In this document: piece after piece, positions 9,920-27,495 of the stretch | How positions within the stretch are numbered: position 1 is the stretch's first letter | Layout: each line of letters starts with the position of its first letter | Assembly (NCBI GenBank): GCA_026874595.1 | Contig: CM049321.1 | Span: 5,946,979-6,010,978, forward strand | Source of the DNA: Sipunculus nudus | Lineage: Eukaryota > Annelida > Sipuncula > Golfingiida > Sipunculidae | Length of the DNA stretch: 64,000 nucleotides | Direction of reading: 5' to 3' | The notes under the pieces: model-generated | What the model saw: only the letters and a program-made list of their open reading frames with translations | What the model was told of the DNA's origin: nothing | The model's database searches: none | Program-made: the position numbers and the translations under genes

Positions 9920-11550
9920 TGACATTGCCCTTTGACCTTGTGATGTCAAAAATTGAAGGACCTTCCCCTTTTAGCAGGTGAGGCATGTGTGGAGGAAGTA
10001 AAGTTTGAAAATGTTTGCCTTAAAATGCATCACAATGTATTTAAAGATGTGGTTCCTGTGACAATTACCTTTGATATCATGACCCTAAAGTGTACATAGT
10101 TTTAGTATAGTGATTATAGATGTAAAAGTCCAGTTTGAAACCAATTTGTTAATCCAAATATATGTTACCATCCAGAAACTAATTTGTGAACAGCTAGCCA
10201 TAAATGTGTGACTATGAGCTTTGATCCAGTGAAACCAAATCAACATGCATCTTCCCGTATTGCTTGGTGAGCTTTATGTACAAGATAGTAGATTTTGATG
10301 TAATGTTCGGTTTAAAATGCATCGATAATCTTTTTAAAGATGTGGTTCTGGTAACTTTGACCTTTGATCTCATGGCCAAAAAAATCAAAATACTGGTAAC
10401 TTTAGCATCTCTATGCAATGGACCAGAATGGCCATTTGTATATTTTCTAGATAGTTACAGTTGATATGAAAAGCCTGTGCACAAAATATTTGTAGATAAA
10501 CATCATTTAAATGTAATTGATTTTCTTATATTCAATACCTCATAATGGACCCTTGGCATCTTCTTTATTCAAAATTTAGCCTGGGAATATTATTACGTAA
10601 CGTTTACCAATTTTTGTATTGGTATAACGAAAATATGCCTTTGTAATTTTCAATATGTAACGTTCAACAATTTAAAGGACCGTTCCCTTTACACACTGAA
10701 AATCATCTGATGGCTCAGATTTATTTTATTTAAGTCATTGATCACTCACTTCAAGGTAATACGTCTGTTATTTCACAGAATTCGGTCCAAACATAATTGT
10801 ATTTGAAGTAATTGTAATAACAATTGCTTTTTATAAAAGTATTTTTTTAATTGTAATCGATTAAATTTTCTAGTTCACAATAGTAATTGTAATTGCTATC
10901 CATTGCTTTTGAAAAGTAATGGTTTGAACTATAACTTTTCAATTATTTTTTGTGTAATTGTCTCATGTGAATAATTCTGTCAAACTTCCAAAGTTATTGA
11001 ACCATGCCTGCTTGGTCCTCGTGTACTAAGACACATATGCATTTTAAATAATATGTTTATTAATTCAGGCTACTGGATAATTTCGACTGAATAAAAAAAT
11101 GTTCCATCAAATAAATTCATAAATTTAGACTTTGGGTTACCTTCGGTTAACTGAAATCAACTACAAATAAAATGATAAATTTTAATAATTTAAGCAATGA
11201 TATATTTTTTTCAGAAAACCCCTGAAGAAGGGAAGTTTTTAAATATTAAAACAATCTAACAAAATTAGTGGCCTATTGTTGACAATATTATAAAAAAAAT
11301 ATTTTAATTGACTCGCACACTTCTCCAAAGAGCATGGGAAATTACTTGCAAACAAAGGATATGCAAAGATTTTAAACTTCTTTTGAAATCAAGAAAATAT
11401 ATGAAATTTATTATATACATAAACATGGAGAAACAACTGTTTTTAAAAGATAATCTAAAATCTTAGGGCTTTATCGATTTCAAGATAGGGGAGGGGGGTA
11501 TGTAAAACCGTTTTCAGACCTCTCCCACCTACTTAATATGAAGACGGAGG
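9920..11550 (+). repeat. 1.6-kb dispersed repeat, copy 1
   Basis: Collinear with 57670-59285 in the same orientation. Shared marks in order: gaccttgtgatg, ggcatgtgtgga, gtattgct-ggtgagct, ataatggacccttggc, an aattgtaat-rich section, ttttaaataatatgtttatt and ggggg-taatgtaaaacc. No coding capacity seen. The start resembles the 'tgaccttgacctctgacc' repeats common in mollusc DNA. Confidence 0.7.
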
Positions 11551-12904
11551 TAATCTGAAAAAAAAAACACATGGACTCTCTTTCCTTTCAAGTTTTATTC
11601 TTTGATATGTTTCTAAGTACGAGTATTCATAGTAAATGGGTATTGGTTTATTATATTACGAAACCAGAGATGTGATCTTGTAAAAAAAAATGAAAGAAGA
11701 AAGACATAAGATATTGGTTTGATGACTGAACGTCTTGACTTATGAATATGCGTTATACAGCCACCAGGCGGTGTACGCAATATGTATATATTCAGCTTAC
11801 TGAACGCGACCGGTGCACGTTTATCTTCATTCAGTAGAGGAGTAAGCAGAACGTATATGGAACAAATACCATTATATGTTAAGGATAAAACACTTTAAGT
11901 CAAGTATTTATATCATGTCTATTATGTGTATATGTCCCTTAAAATATAATTCGACAAGGTGCAAGATATACTTTGTCTTAGTCGCCGTTTGCTGGTTTGT
12001 TTGTTGCAACTCTACTCAAATTTTAAGTGAATGAAAGGTTTGATGATGTTTTTAGGATTCAGATAACGCCTAGGAGACAACCGAATAAACTTATGAGGTA
12101 ATCTGGATCACCATAACTTTCCTTTGAAGGATTCTATACCAAACAGCAATCAAGATCATTATCATTTAAATGCGTATTCGATGAAACGTTTTGTGTCACT
12201 TTTGACGGGGTGTAAGTAATAGTATATAAGTTGACACTGTCGACAGTGACTGTAAATGTCACATGATTGTAGACGGCTTTGTTCTGGAATGCACAGTGAC
12301 ATTTGATTCAACCATAGGGTCGGAATAGTGACACACATTTGTCTCTGCTTTAAGTTATGCATTTCCAGTCCTTATGATTACTGCATATCAAAATATGATT
12401 AGGATGTTCAACACATATTATTCCGGATATGCTTTCCCCTTAAATTCATTCATTAAAATTTAATTCAGTTATTAAATATGTTGAGACTGTTATACAATGT
12501 TAAGTGCTCAAACCAATCTCTAACTCAATTGCTGTTCTTGCTTGAGGTAAATTGTCCTAAAACTTATTGCAATTTCCTTTAAAAGTAATCGTAACTTAAA
12601 CACAAAATTATTTGTAATTGAAATCGTGTACTTTTAATAGTGACTGTATTTGTAATCATTTACTTGTACATACATAATTGTATTTGTGCCTAACTGTACA
12701 GTTAACATGTTTCAAATCGTCACGGCTGTTAGTTGAGAGTAAAGAGGACTCAGTAAATATTCAATATCAGACGTACATACCAGATACCGATACCAGAAAG
12801 CTACTTTTCTCTGAGTGTATGAAAAGCTAGCAAGGCTTTCCAGGTTTTCAGTCTTTTTTGTCCTGGATTTTCTGAAGGAGCGACAGGTTTGTAACTAGGT
12901 ACCC
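11551..12904. other. AT-rich intergenic stretch
   Basis: No exon or element recognised. Contains a perfect 14-bp palindrome (12235-12248) and an aattgtaat-rich segment at about 12590-12690 reminiscent of the middle of the neighbouring 1.6-kb repeat. Confidence 0.35.
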
Positions 12905-15564
12905 GTTGCCCACAAGGTGGCCAAAAATTGGACATATCGCAATTACCTACAGATGCTTTTGCAGGTTTAACCGCAACGTTGGCACGCTTCGGGTGTTTTT
13001 ACATGTTTGCCCCACGATTCCGCATGTTCTAGCATGTCGTTTATGTGCAGATCACGTTCAACATGTCGCTGAACAGATTCCGCATCATGCTGGTAAATAC
13101 TGCCTCTGCCGTCACTAATGCGAATGACATGATCCTGAACTGGTAATGTCCGGCAGGCGTCACGAATGCCGCTTTGTCTCAAGATTTCTCCGACATCGGA
13201 ATGATCGAGTAGCCTTTCGTCAGGTCGATCAGGGTAAAATACTTGTATTTGGTTTCTATCGTGAACAGTGTTTCCGTCTCCGGAATCGGTTCTGGATCAA
13301 AAACGACAGATTGGTTTAACTTGCAGTAATCGATCACAATTTTGATCTATCCGTCCGGTTTACGTAGCATAATACAAAGAAACGCAAAACTTCACTCCGT
13401 TTTCTCGATTATGCCTAACTTTAACATCTCATTGATTCTCGAACACATCGTCTCTGTCAACTCAAACGGAACATGATACGGTTTCGACTTCACCGGGTGA
13501 ATATTATATTCGATGACATCGGTGAGTTTTGGGACATCTGTTAATATTTCCCCGTACTCTTTCAATAGATCGTGTATCTCTCCCTGTTATCACTTGCCTA
13601 GCTCGGCATTAACTTGTACGTCACGCTCATTTTGGTTGGGCACCATTGATGGTAACCACACGTGGGGGAGTTTCGTCTACTTCCTCGGGGTTTATTTCTC
13701 CTACAAAGAGAGATTGGTTTCACAATCCGGATTATCCGGTTCTTGTTCGGTTTCATTTGTTTTCAAGGCAACCCTCTCTAGACACGCCGAGGATCAGCTT
13801 TTGTCTTATTTATGGGAAACTGCCTGCAAGATCGACGTACATCCCCTCCTAATCGAATTGGAACTAACATGACCGTCTGTTAGGTCTATGCCATGATGGC
13901 CCGCCATAATTGCTTCGTTGTCCATCATCATAAGTCCGTTATGGCTGGGGTACCTCAATCCATGATCCATCCGGATCACCGCGTTTATCCCGCGTAATAT
14001 GGACTAAGAAATCCTTCTTAATCTAAAATGTGCTATCAGTTCTATTAGCAGATTTGGCAAGCTTCCAGTATAAATCTAACGACTGATCTTCTTATTGCGC
14101 TTGTAAAAATTCGGTCTGACTTACATCAGCGACTGGACTAGCGAGATATCAATTTCGTGTCAGCGGTTTCCACTTACTAGCAAAGGCACGTGGCGACTCG
14201 TCATTGTAAGGCACTATGTCTGATTTCGGTCAGACTTCCACGTAGGGTTAGGATCGTATGGATCCCGCACTCCTGATACATGTTCAAGAGCTAAGTCGCA
14301 AAAGGCTTCTTCGACTACCATCGTCTCAATAGTTAAAAAAATAGGACATTCTACATTAGTCACCGCCACAGGAAATGACCGACACTCAACGTTGTGTCCG
14401 ATGAATTGGCCAGGCCCCACGTAAGTCACATATACCTCTGCTAAAGAGCAACCGGAATTGCGTAACACCATGGCTGTCTTGCCGTTAAATAATCCCTTAC
14501 GAATGGCTAAAGCGCTACCCACCTCTTCTAGAGCAGTAAATTCGAATAACTGACCCTATTTATCCGAATCCGGATTAACGGGACCTAGGGTTTTGGATTC
14601 TTATTCCATAACTATCGTTGTCATCGACTCGGATTTACTCTTTGGTTAAGCCACCGACTAGTACTTGGTTTAGCCTCATGCTATCCAACAACTGAGTGCA
14701 ACGCTTGTTGGGTAGCACTGGTCTGTTTATATTCCCGCGTCTTAAGGCCCAAACAGAAAAAGCATCTTTAAGCTTCTGATGTCCTAACTGCTTGTTCTAG
14801 TGATACGCGTTCTAAATAACGTCTTTCTCCCGGCTGAGTTGCTTTCTGGCCTGCACGGGGAGCACTTCTACGGGGATTCGCCGTAAAATTGTGTAAGCCG
14901 TGGGCCTCCGTAAACCTTTCAGTCTCTCTTTCAAAATCACATAAAGATCTTTGCTGCAACAGTTCAAATACTGTTCACGCATCAGCAAGTTAACTAAGAG
15001 ATTGAATTCATTGCCTATACTTGCCATCTCCATCCAATGGTCAAGGATTCAACTAACCTTTACCCCGAACTTACCGGGAGTTTTACCACGCTCTGGCCGA
15101 CATGTACAAAACTTTAGCTTAACGTAGCTCATGGTTCATGGTTCAAGTATCAAGCGCTTTTCTACGCAACAAATGACTTGGGTACACAGCCCTCCTATCA
15201 AGCTCGTAGTTCTGACACAGCGCTAAATGCCCAGAAAGCTCTAGAAACACGTCCACTTTCTCATGCTGCTCGTCGAACAGAGGGAGCTTGTTGGGTACTC
15301 CTCATTTGTTTAATATCGCACTCTTCGCCACTGAATGCTTATTTCAATTTCAGCCTTTCTATCTCGTGAACCCTCGCTTCGCATTCTTGTTCTGTCTCAC
15401 GCTGTTCACGTTCTAGCACCGTCCGCCTTGGCCCATCGTCACGCTCGTTGTCTTCCGCTGCTTGACTTCTAAAGCCTCCACACGCTTGCTAACAAACCCC
15501 TGCAGAGATCGTCCTTGCACCCTAATGTTTGCACATATTCGGCAATGGACTTCAACAGCTTCAT
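12905..15564 (-). mobile_element. decayed Gmr1-like element, integrase deleted
   Basis: On the minus strand: Gag start (ATG at 15564, MKLLKSIAEYV) and Gag body (LKERLKGL near 14.9 kb), then protease (VLRNSGCS at about 14450), then RT (about 13540-12905). RT marks are VKSKPYHVPFELTETM, NQSVVFDPEPIPETE, LIDLTKGY and AFVTPAGHYQF. The roughly 0.6 kb between protease and RT has only linker-like sequence; integrase, which should lie there in this family, is absent. RNase H is missing. Many stops and frame shifts. Same family as the element at 52385-56271. Confidence 0.8.
14214..14522 (-). pseudogene. retropepsin-like protease remnant
   Basis: An open stretch of about 100 codons with VLRNSGCS, equivalent to the VLRDSGCS active-site loop of this element family, and an ending GVRDPYDP typical of the region after protease. 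The catalytic Asp is Asn here, so the enzyme would be dead. The copy near 55.3 kb keeps RDSGCS but has a stop just before it. Confidence 0.65.
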
Positions 15565-19190
<3,626 letters not shown>

Positions 19191-19318
19191 TTTATTTTCA
19201 TCTAGACTTCACCTGGTGCAAGTGAATGTGAGAATCGGAGCAAGACAGATTTACTCTAAGACTGGAAATTGTTATATAATGAAAAAATTAATAATTATAA
19301 TTAATGATGCAATTCTGT

Positions 19319-19383
<65 letters not shown>

Positions 19384-19606
19384 CCATCAGCACCATGATA
19401 CCGGATATTATGCTTATTATGTTTTAGAAATGCAAAGATATGTCATAAATTTGTTTCTGTTTACAAATAATGTTTGCCGGATTCTGAGGCTTAATCCTAT
19501 ATCGAGATATGATAGTAATGTTCAGAGTGACGGCCAAAGCTCATGATCAATGGTACAGCAAGTGATCGGATGAAGTCTGTTCCCTTGTCACGTGGCAGCC
19601 TTATCC
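19191..19606 (-). terminator. 3' UTR and possible poly(A) signal of the VWD gene
   Basis: The first AATAAA I noticed on the minus strand after the stop is at 19196-19191, about 410 nt downstream. The putative 3' UTR contains a (TA)n tract at about 19321-19376. Placement of the cleavage site is an inference. Confidence 0.4.
19321..19376. repeat. (TA)n microsatellite in 3' UTR
   Basis: Uninterrupted TA tract between the VWD gene stop codon and its candidate AATAAA. Confidence 0.95.
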
Positions 19607-19619
19607 CTATGCAGGGCAT
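19607..19619 (-). CDS. VWD gene, last coding exon (13 nt, stop)
   Basis: After acceptor tatttttcgcag the exon contributes A TGC CCT GCA TAG, so the protein ends SWKVEGCPA. The phase fits the previous donor. Only four residues are encoded here; the rest of the exon would be 3' UTR. Confidence 0.7.
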
Positions 19620-20126
19620 CTGCGAAAAATAGAGAATATGTATTTTAATTATGCAGTTATGCGCGGTCCCTTGATTGCCAAATTGCCATATCTGAAGTGT
19701 GTATTTAGCTTCCTGTTTCATTTGATGATTCACAGTTTAATGAAGTTGAGGTTTTAAAAAACTATAAAAAAAAAAAATAAACAAATTCTTAAAATTCGTG
19801 TCCAAAAGTATGACACTAATTTGGGTTTGGATGAAACCTGAGATGATGTTTCTCAGGTGAGACGTGGGCGATTAATATATACTTACCCTTCTACTTTCCA
19901 ACTGTTTATGAATGTTTCAAGTCCGTTTGGATCGTTGTTCACGTCGTCACCCTCCCTAGTTATAAGGTCGTCGTCCCTAAAATACATTAAAAATAATATA
20001 ATATATAATTTTGGTATCCTCTGGCTGGAACGGACAGGGGGTAAACTTTGTGCATCAATATTGACGACTTAGGATATTTTTTTCTTATAGGATTGGATGT
20101 AAGTCCTGTTTTACTTCATTATTCCA

Positions 20127-20187
<61 letters not shown>

Positions 20188-23100
20188 TAGTTGCTATGTA
20201 TGAAAATGGGACATTATGGCCATGCAAGAAAAGAACAGATTCCAAGCCCCCTCCCCCCCAAAAAAAAAATCGTTAAGTCTATATTTATGTTAGTAATGTT
20301 CAGAGCAACGCTGACAGTAACGAGCCCTCAAATCCTAACTCTGACTCGAGTGCTGTTTTTGAATTACTTGTACTCGAGTACTCCAAGACACCTTACATAA
20401 ATACCGTCCGCACCATATGATGCCAGTTACGTACGGAGGGGATACTTGTAGGGTTTATAGGTTTATTTCTTCATATATGTCAAGGTCAAACTTGTTGAAT
20501 GGGGACTTTTTTTAGGTCTCTGACAGTGCAAAACCGTCAAATACAATTATGTTCTTCTCAATGCCCTTGCTCATGGCCACGTTTAAGATTGATCTAAAAT
20601 ATGATGAGCTTTCAAACACTGACCTTTGGGCAAAAATTAGTCATAGGTGATCGAATTGCAATTATTAATTTCTAAATTTGCCCATATACTGTAAACACCA
20701 CTGTTTGATTCGTTTTCCAATTTTCTCTGACGTATTCGCTTATGCTCTCGCCAAGAAATTCGGTTTGGTTAAGTTTAGCATATAAGATTACCGAGGTGTT
20801 AATACTGGCAGGTTTACAAACTAGTCTAACTAGTAAGTGGAAAACTCCACAAAACCCTTTTTATAATGTATGCACTTACACGCCATTGCAGTTTCCACAC
20901 AGGCCAGACACTATTCCGTCGAATTGGTGATCAAAGCAGAGGTCGTAACAATATCGTCCAGGCGAGCAAATTCTCATAGGTTCTTGTACGGAATCGCAGC
21001 AGAGCATGTTCTGGTCATCTTTGTAGCAATCAAACTCTTGATCCTCGTAGGGAAGCGTCACATCTTGTCCGTTCTATAAATAAAAGAAATACCCATGTTC
21101 TGGTATTTATGTATTTGTAGAAATAATTCATTTATAACATCTGGAAATAGACAATTCATTGATATCAACATAAAGCAGACATTGGGAAAGATCAGTACAG
21201 TTTAAGCACAATGACAACAGTTTATACTACCATCAATAATCTGGCCTGTATACGCTTTCTGATACCTTATTTCATCGAGCCACTCTGCCGTCTATTTCAA
21301 GAGATACATACTAAACTGCTCGCGTTTGGGCTGAAATCAGTACTGCAAATCAAATACGGATGGGCTTAAAAGGTCCTGTTTGAAAGGTCAGACTTAGATG
21401 CCTTATTTTTAAAATGTTAAATATTTTATATTAAATGGTAACAGCTGTGTTTAAGGAACGGCGTAAAACAAGTGTTCTATATTCAGGTAACTGATAGAAT
21501 AGGGCGACCATGCCGTTGCTGGTAGAAAAAGGCGACAATGTCATAGGTCTTTTATTTGACTGGATAAAGCGATAATAGGTAGGATGATTTGGACACCAGA
21601 AGGATAATTAAAGCATATACCAGAAGTTGGAAAAACGTTAATAAAGAGAACCTCAAAATAATGTAGACCACCGGGACCTCGATAAATTGGTCATATATTC
21701 TTGATGGAGATCTGATATATAAATAAAAACAAGAATCGGGTTAGCGAAGAATTGTCTTATTTTTACATGGTCGCTTTACTGATGTGGTCTTAAGGCGATT
21801 TTTTTTGCTGCATTAACCCTTATTGTTTATATCGCATTGATATTCATAGGTAATATCAAGCTCAGCTATTTTTTTTTTGCCGAATTGTTAACACTCCGTA
21901 TAGATTGGGGTTACCTTAGATTAATTAGAATCCTTAGTTCTGAAGAAATAATATACATTAGTACGACCTCAGATAGTCTAACCTGCTGCCTAACTAAGGG
22001 CCAGTGATGTAGAGTCCACAATATCCGAGACTCTAGTACACTCGACTTAATTGCCCAGATCCTGTACCCCAAGTACAAGTCCGTGTGCGAGTCTTTAAAA
22101 AGCAGGCTCTACTCCAGGTTAACTGCAAGTCTAGATTCGAGCCCTTCATCATTGCCCCGGATGTGTGGCCCCCATGAGATGAATGACCTGCAGTTTTATA
22201 TGGAGTAATAAAGACACTTTGGTACAACACTGGTTATTCTTTATATTTACATTATTATATTTTGCGTCGGGTATTACCCGCGCCATATTGGCCGGTAGGT
22301 GCTTAACTGGTTTCCGTGAGCCGAACTCAGTTGCGTAGTTTCAGTAAGATGGCAATGCGACTGACCCTTTAGCAAAATAAGGTCTCATTCCTGAGAAAGT
22401 ATAAACAAATATATGCAAACGACTTCTTTGCATTGTTTCCGCGGAATTGCATGACATTACTTACTATCGTCATTCAACCGAAGTATAAGGTTTGGTTTTC
22501 TCATATGATCTCCCAAGGCTCTAGCACATTGTATTAATTACCGTGATTGTTCCCGGTAAGCCATGACCAGTCGTATACTATGCTAATCCGAATCCGATGT
22601 TTCAATAGTCGCATTCAACCTGATTTTCATGACACTTTGGGGCGATGTAAGTAGATTTGAACTACTGGTTCGAATAAAGAAAATACGCGGTATTTTAGGG
22701 TATCAGATTATCTGACTATGGCATACGAAAATTAAAACCAAAATCCTTCGTGCACTAGAACATTTAGTCAAAAAAGGGATGTTGTGTTATAAAACCGGAT
22801 AAAGAATACACATTTCCTTAATTATAACCCACATTTGCACATTTATTTATTTATTTATTTTTACTGGGTATATCACCAAAGGATCCGAAAGGCGCGTTTG
22901 GTTGTGAGTGAAGCAGGACCGCTCAGCCTTGGTGGGTAAAAAACACCCTTAAGATATCACCTTGATAAACACATTACCGATTTTTACAACGATAGAGAAA
23001 TCCAATAGAAAAAAATATATTGTGAACCAGGTCCACCAAATTGAAATAACGTTCCAATTAAAGTGTCTAAGAGATAACCAATTTACCAATGTATCGACAC

Positions 23101-26100
23101 AACCGATTAACCAACCAAGTTGCGAAGCAAACAAGTCGAAAACTTAATAAACATATATCTTACCACAGACACGGATGTATGGTTCATTCTATATACGCCT
23201 CCGTTTTGCCTGAAGATGATTTTGTCGGTCCAGCTGCGTCGCAGATTATTGTTTCGTCGCATTGTGATCATACCCATATCTAGCTTTCCATCATCAGTAA
23301 GAATCATATCATATGTACATACATCATTGACGTTAAAATTTAGACCATCCGGTATTGTCGTGTGAGGGTCTCCGCAGACTCTACAACATGGCCAGGCTGT
23401 AATACAAAAAAAAAACAACGGCAGCAATTAACTGTCCAAATATTCAATTTTCAACATGCATAATGATAAACATGATTTTAATTTTGTTTTCATTTTTCTG
23501 TTTATATTCAATATTCAACATTCTATTGACAGGTCCTAACAATAATTATTACTGAAAACAGTTGTTATCGAAATTAGGTTTTTAAAAGTCAATAGGGGCA
23601 ATGCCGACCAAAACTGTGTGTCTGCATAAGACAATTGAAATCAAAATTCACGAAATTTAAGGATAAGCCAAAAAAAGCCAAGAATTACATTTTTTAAAAT
23701 AAATTTTATATACTCAAAACACGGGAAGCAATACCAGAGCATCAATCGTAACTGGGATTCTTTGAAAAGAGACAGTTATCTCAGTCGTCTTATAGATCAT
23801 TTTCAAGGTATGTCCTACAGGTAAACTGAAAAGAAATAAAACTTTAGGTAACATGCCAAGTATTTGCTCCGCTTTTTTACTAGCCAGCATTCAGCATTGC
23901 TCTGGGACTATTAACAGAACATCACATTCATAATCAAATAACTGGCCGATAATACGGCACATTTTGTAAACAATAACTAGTATTTTTTTCACTGCTATTC
24001 ATCTATTGTACATCATTATTCAAAAGGGATATGTTTTATGAGGAATTCTGCATGTATGTTTTCCTAAGCGATGAAAAATATGTCAATTTCAATATTACCC
24101 CTAACTCTGTTTTAAGCAAGCCCTCACTGTGTGCTATACACCCCTGTTTGTAACTAATGTTTAAGTGTTCGGATCGGCATTCGATAAGAAAATAACAGTG
24201 GCATCTGCAAATAAACTACATTTTAATCTTACCACTGATATAATTTACTTATAAAACAAGAATTGTTGTATCAGTCGATCTAAAATTGACCCTTGTAGAA
24301 TATCTGTGGGTATACGCTGCGGTGAAGATTGTCATACAACCACACGCACTTGTCACCATGTGTCGGGGAGGGGGATGGTGATATAAAAAGCACTGCAACA
24401 CTGTCGTTTTAGCATATCATATCGTTAAGCTACTTTTCCTCCCTATTGTAAAAAAAAAATATGCAAAATATTTTGGAGGTCATCCAGTGATCTTTATGTC
24501 GACCCCCACTCCCTCCAACCTCCCTTCATGACAAGTGCCTTTGCATAATACCCAATAAACCATAATGGGCGCTATGATGGCGTATTCCATCTGGATTTGG
24601 AGATGACCAGTACATCTTCACTCCCAGATGGTGAGAGCACACCCTTGTAGTAGAGACCTTGGCTTAGGTGTAACCGCATGAGTCAGCTAGTTCGTGATGT
24701 GGATTAACAACCTTGGGGTAGGAGCACAGCGCCCTAACCAGGACACCACTGCGCACTACTCTAGATGCGAATGGAGAATCATTTTTCCCAGGATATAACC
24801 TCGCTGGATGCTCAACCTTTTAAAAATATGACTTCATACACTTTTGCCTCTTCTCAACAATTCGCATGAGAACGCCTAATTTAATAAATCCTTAACATTT
24901 TCATTCCCTGAGATTCCTAGTGTCTTTAGTTTAGTGATTGACGCGTATGACGTTTGGGCCGGTACACTAGGTGGGTAGGGTTCAAATATTGCAGGGGCCC
25001 ATGCCAGATTTTCCCCAAGGTCTTAAATTAAATATGAAATTAGAGAAGAATATTGTTTTCTGGTAACTGGTTTGCCTTTGTCTGAAAATGACGTCACGCC
25101 AGCAGAGGACATGAGGTGTAAGATTGTGTTAACAAGGAAGATGCTGGGGAAGGTAAACCAGTGATTGCTGGTCAGGAGGACACTAGGGGTACTTGTAATA
25201 TGCTGCCACTAGATAGGCTATCCCACAAGGCTGTTAGCCATAGCCCCAGCCAAAAAGGAAAATAAAGTACTCACGTTTAGGGGGTTCTACTTCGTCGCAC
25301 CTGCAATGGAATGCGTGATATAATGGATGGATTAGATGGATGTTGAATAAAAAGTAATAGGTAATACACATGCGTATATATATATATATGTATATATATA
25401 TAAATATATATTTTTTTTTTTATGTGAAATTCTTCTAAAAAATTCATACCTTAATGGAACTGTTAGGGACATTCCTTATTAACAAAAAAAATTGATATTC
25501 TGCTTTCACAATATTTGAGAAATCTAATAATTAAAACAAATCAGGAAAATCAGACTGTACATTACAACATTTCAGCCCCACCTAACGCACTCAGGATCCT
25601 TGGTCACACGCAAAACCAGCAGCTAATGCCTCAAAAAGGAAGGTAGGCGTTCATCCCCGTGCATTTCGATGTGTTTGTTCACAATATAACTCACGCAATT
25701 AAGAATAAAATATCATGTAAATTACAAATCAATTTGAGAATTGATCAGACTTTAGTGTGGACCCAGCGCGTGATCCGGATTAAGGAATATCATCAATAAC
25801 TATGCACAAATATACAGTCACTTTGGAATATGGACCGAATAAGTGAATGTATAAACGGTTTAGGGACCCCCCCCCCCCCAACCATGGCGGATATTTATTT
25901 CCTAAGAAATAAGATTTCTTGTTAGAATATGTCGGTAAAAAACTTTCAAAATTGGTTGTCTATATGAAATCAGTAGAGCATTATTTTTTAAATGAAATTT
26001 TATAAAGACAAGTTCACTAATATAGGAACGGAATATATGAGTAAGTGAAGTTGACATATGATACCTTAATGTAGACTAGCTGGTCTTCTTTAAGGTATCA

Positions 26101-27445
26101 TATTTCAACTTCACTTACTCATATATACAGACTCGCACGGAAATTAAAACCTTATATTATAAAGGGATAATATGTAATACTATTTTGTATTTTGTTCCGG
26201 CGATCTCTACACTGCAACAATGTGGAGCCAATTGAAAATTTAGACTATATATTATATATCGGCAGACTTATTCCAAAAAGTTAGCTCCTATATTAATGCA
26301 ACAATGTATTTTATAAAAAATAATAATAAATAAAAATCAACCCACAAACATAAATTGCAAAATAGGTGCTGTGTACACATAGGGCATCGACTTCTTGATA
26401 CCTCGACAGGATACCTCTCCCCTCAGCACACAATCTATAGCCCGTTACATTCATAATTTTTTTTTCAATTTTACTGGAAACTATGATAGTGTAGGGTAAA
26501 GGTTTAAATGGCTTAATTTTCATAAAAAAATAAATACCTACATTACATCTTATCTAACTGAAGTTTTTTTTTTTAAATTATGATCAAATAGTCTACATTA
26601 AACAAGAATTCAGTCCCATATATGGACGGTAAGGTCATTGGTCATAGCAAAACCAGCTTGAGTTGACAGCTTCTGATTGGATGATGTCATTCAAAATTCT
26701 AAAAAATATAACCTACCAAAACAAAGATGGCTACTCATGCTGGGACACACCATATCATATACCAACTCATTGTGAAGAGACTAATTGTTTTAAACATTAA
26801 CAGGGTTTTTATTGTAAAAATCTTATTTATCACACTAGGTTGTCATTTCCAAATGTAGTATTCTAGGAGATTATTAATAATTATAACTTTTTAGAAAATT
26901 GTCTTAAAAAGACAGGTGGCAATACGTTGGAGAAACAGAGAATAATCAAAATATCTACTAGTTGCTTCAAATCGTTGAGTAATACCTATGAATGGGACGG
27001 TCTCTCCGGTTCCAAAGGAAATATATTATGATAATCAAGGTAACCTCCACAATTTAATGGGCTGTTTGTTTTGTGTTGTCCTAACTCTCCACAAAATTCT
27101 TGAAAACCAATTCTTACGTTTTGCATAAAGACAAACATACCAAAGATCAAAGGAAGAGAGGCTGAAGCACAATTAATTTTTAGGCAAGGAATACCTTTTT
27201 AATATTAAATAAAATCATTATTTGACGTAGGAGTTTACAAAACAGAAAATATACTACATTGGAAAGCTGTTGATGAAGTGGTTGGTATCATGAATATATC
27301 TAAAATAAAAATAACAAAGTGATGGTTAGACGGAAGACGCACTTTAACTTTGCAAAACTATCATTGACTAATGTGAATGGAGACCCTGAGGTGGAACGAG
27401 CTGAAGTTTGTTTTGTGGCAAGTAATATATGGTAATATATAACAA

Positions 27446-27495
<50 letters not shown>

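Noticed and set aside
12235-12248. cactgtcgacagtg palindrome as an operator
   Set aside because: A single 14-bp palindrome in AT-rich eukaryotic intergenic DNA with no gene nearby.
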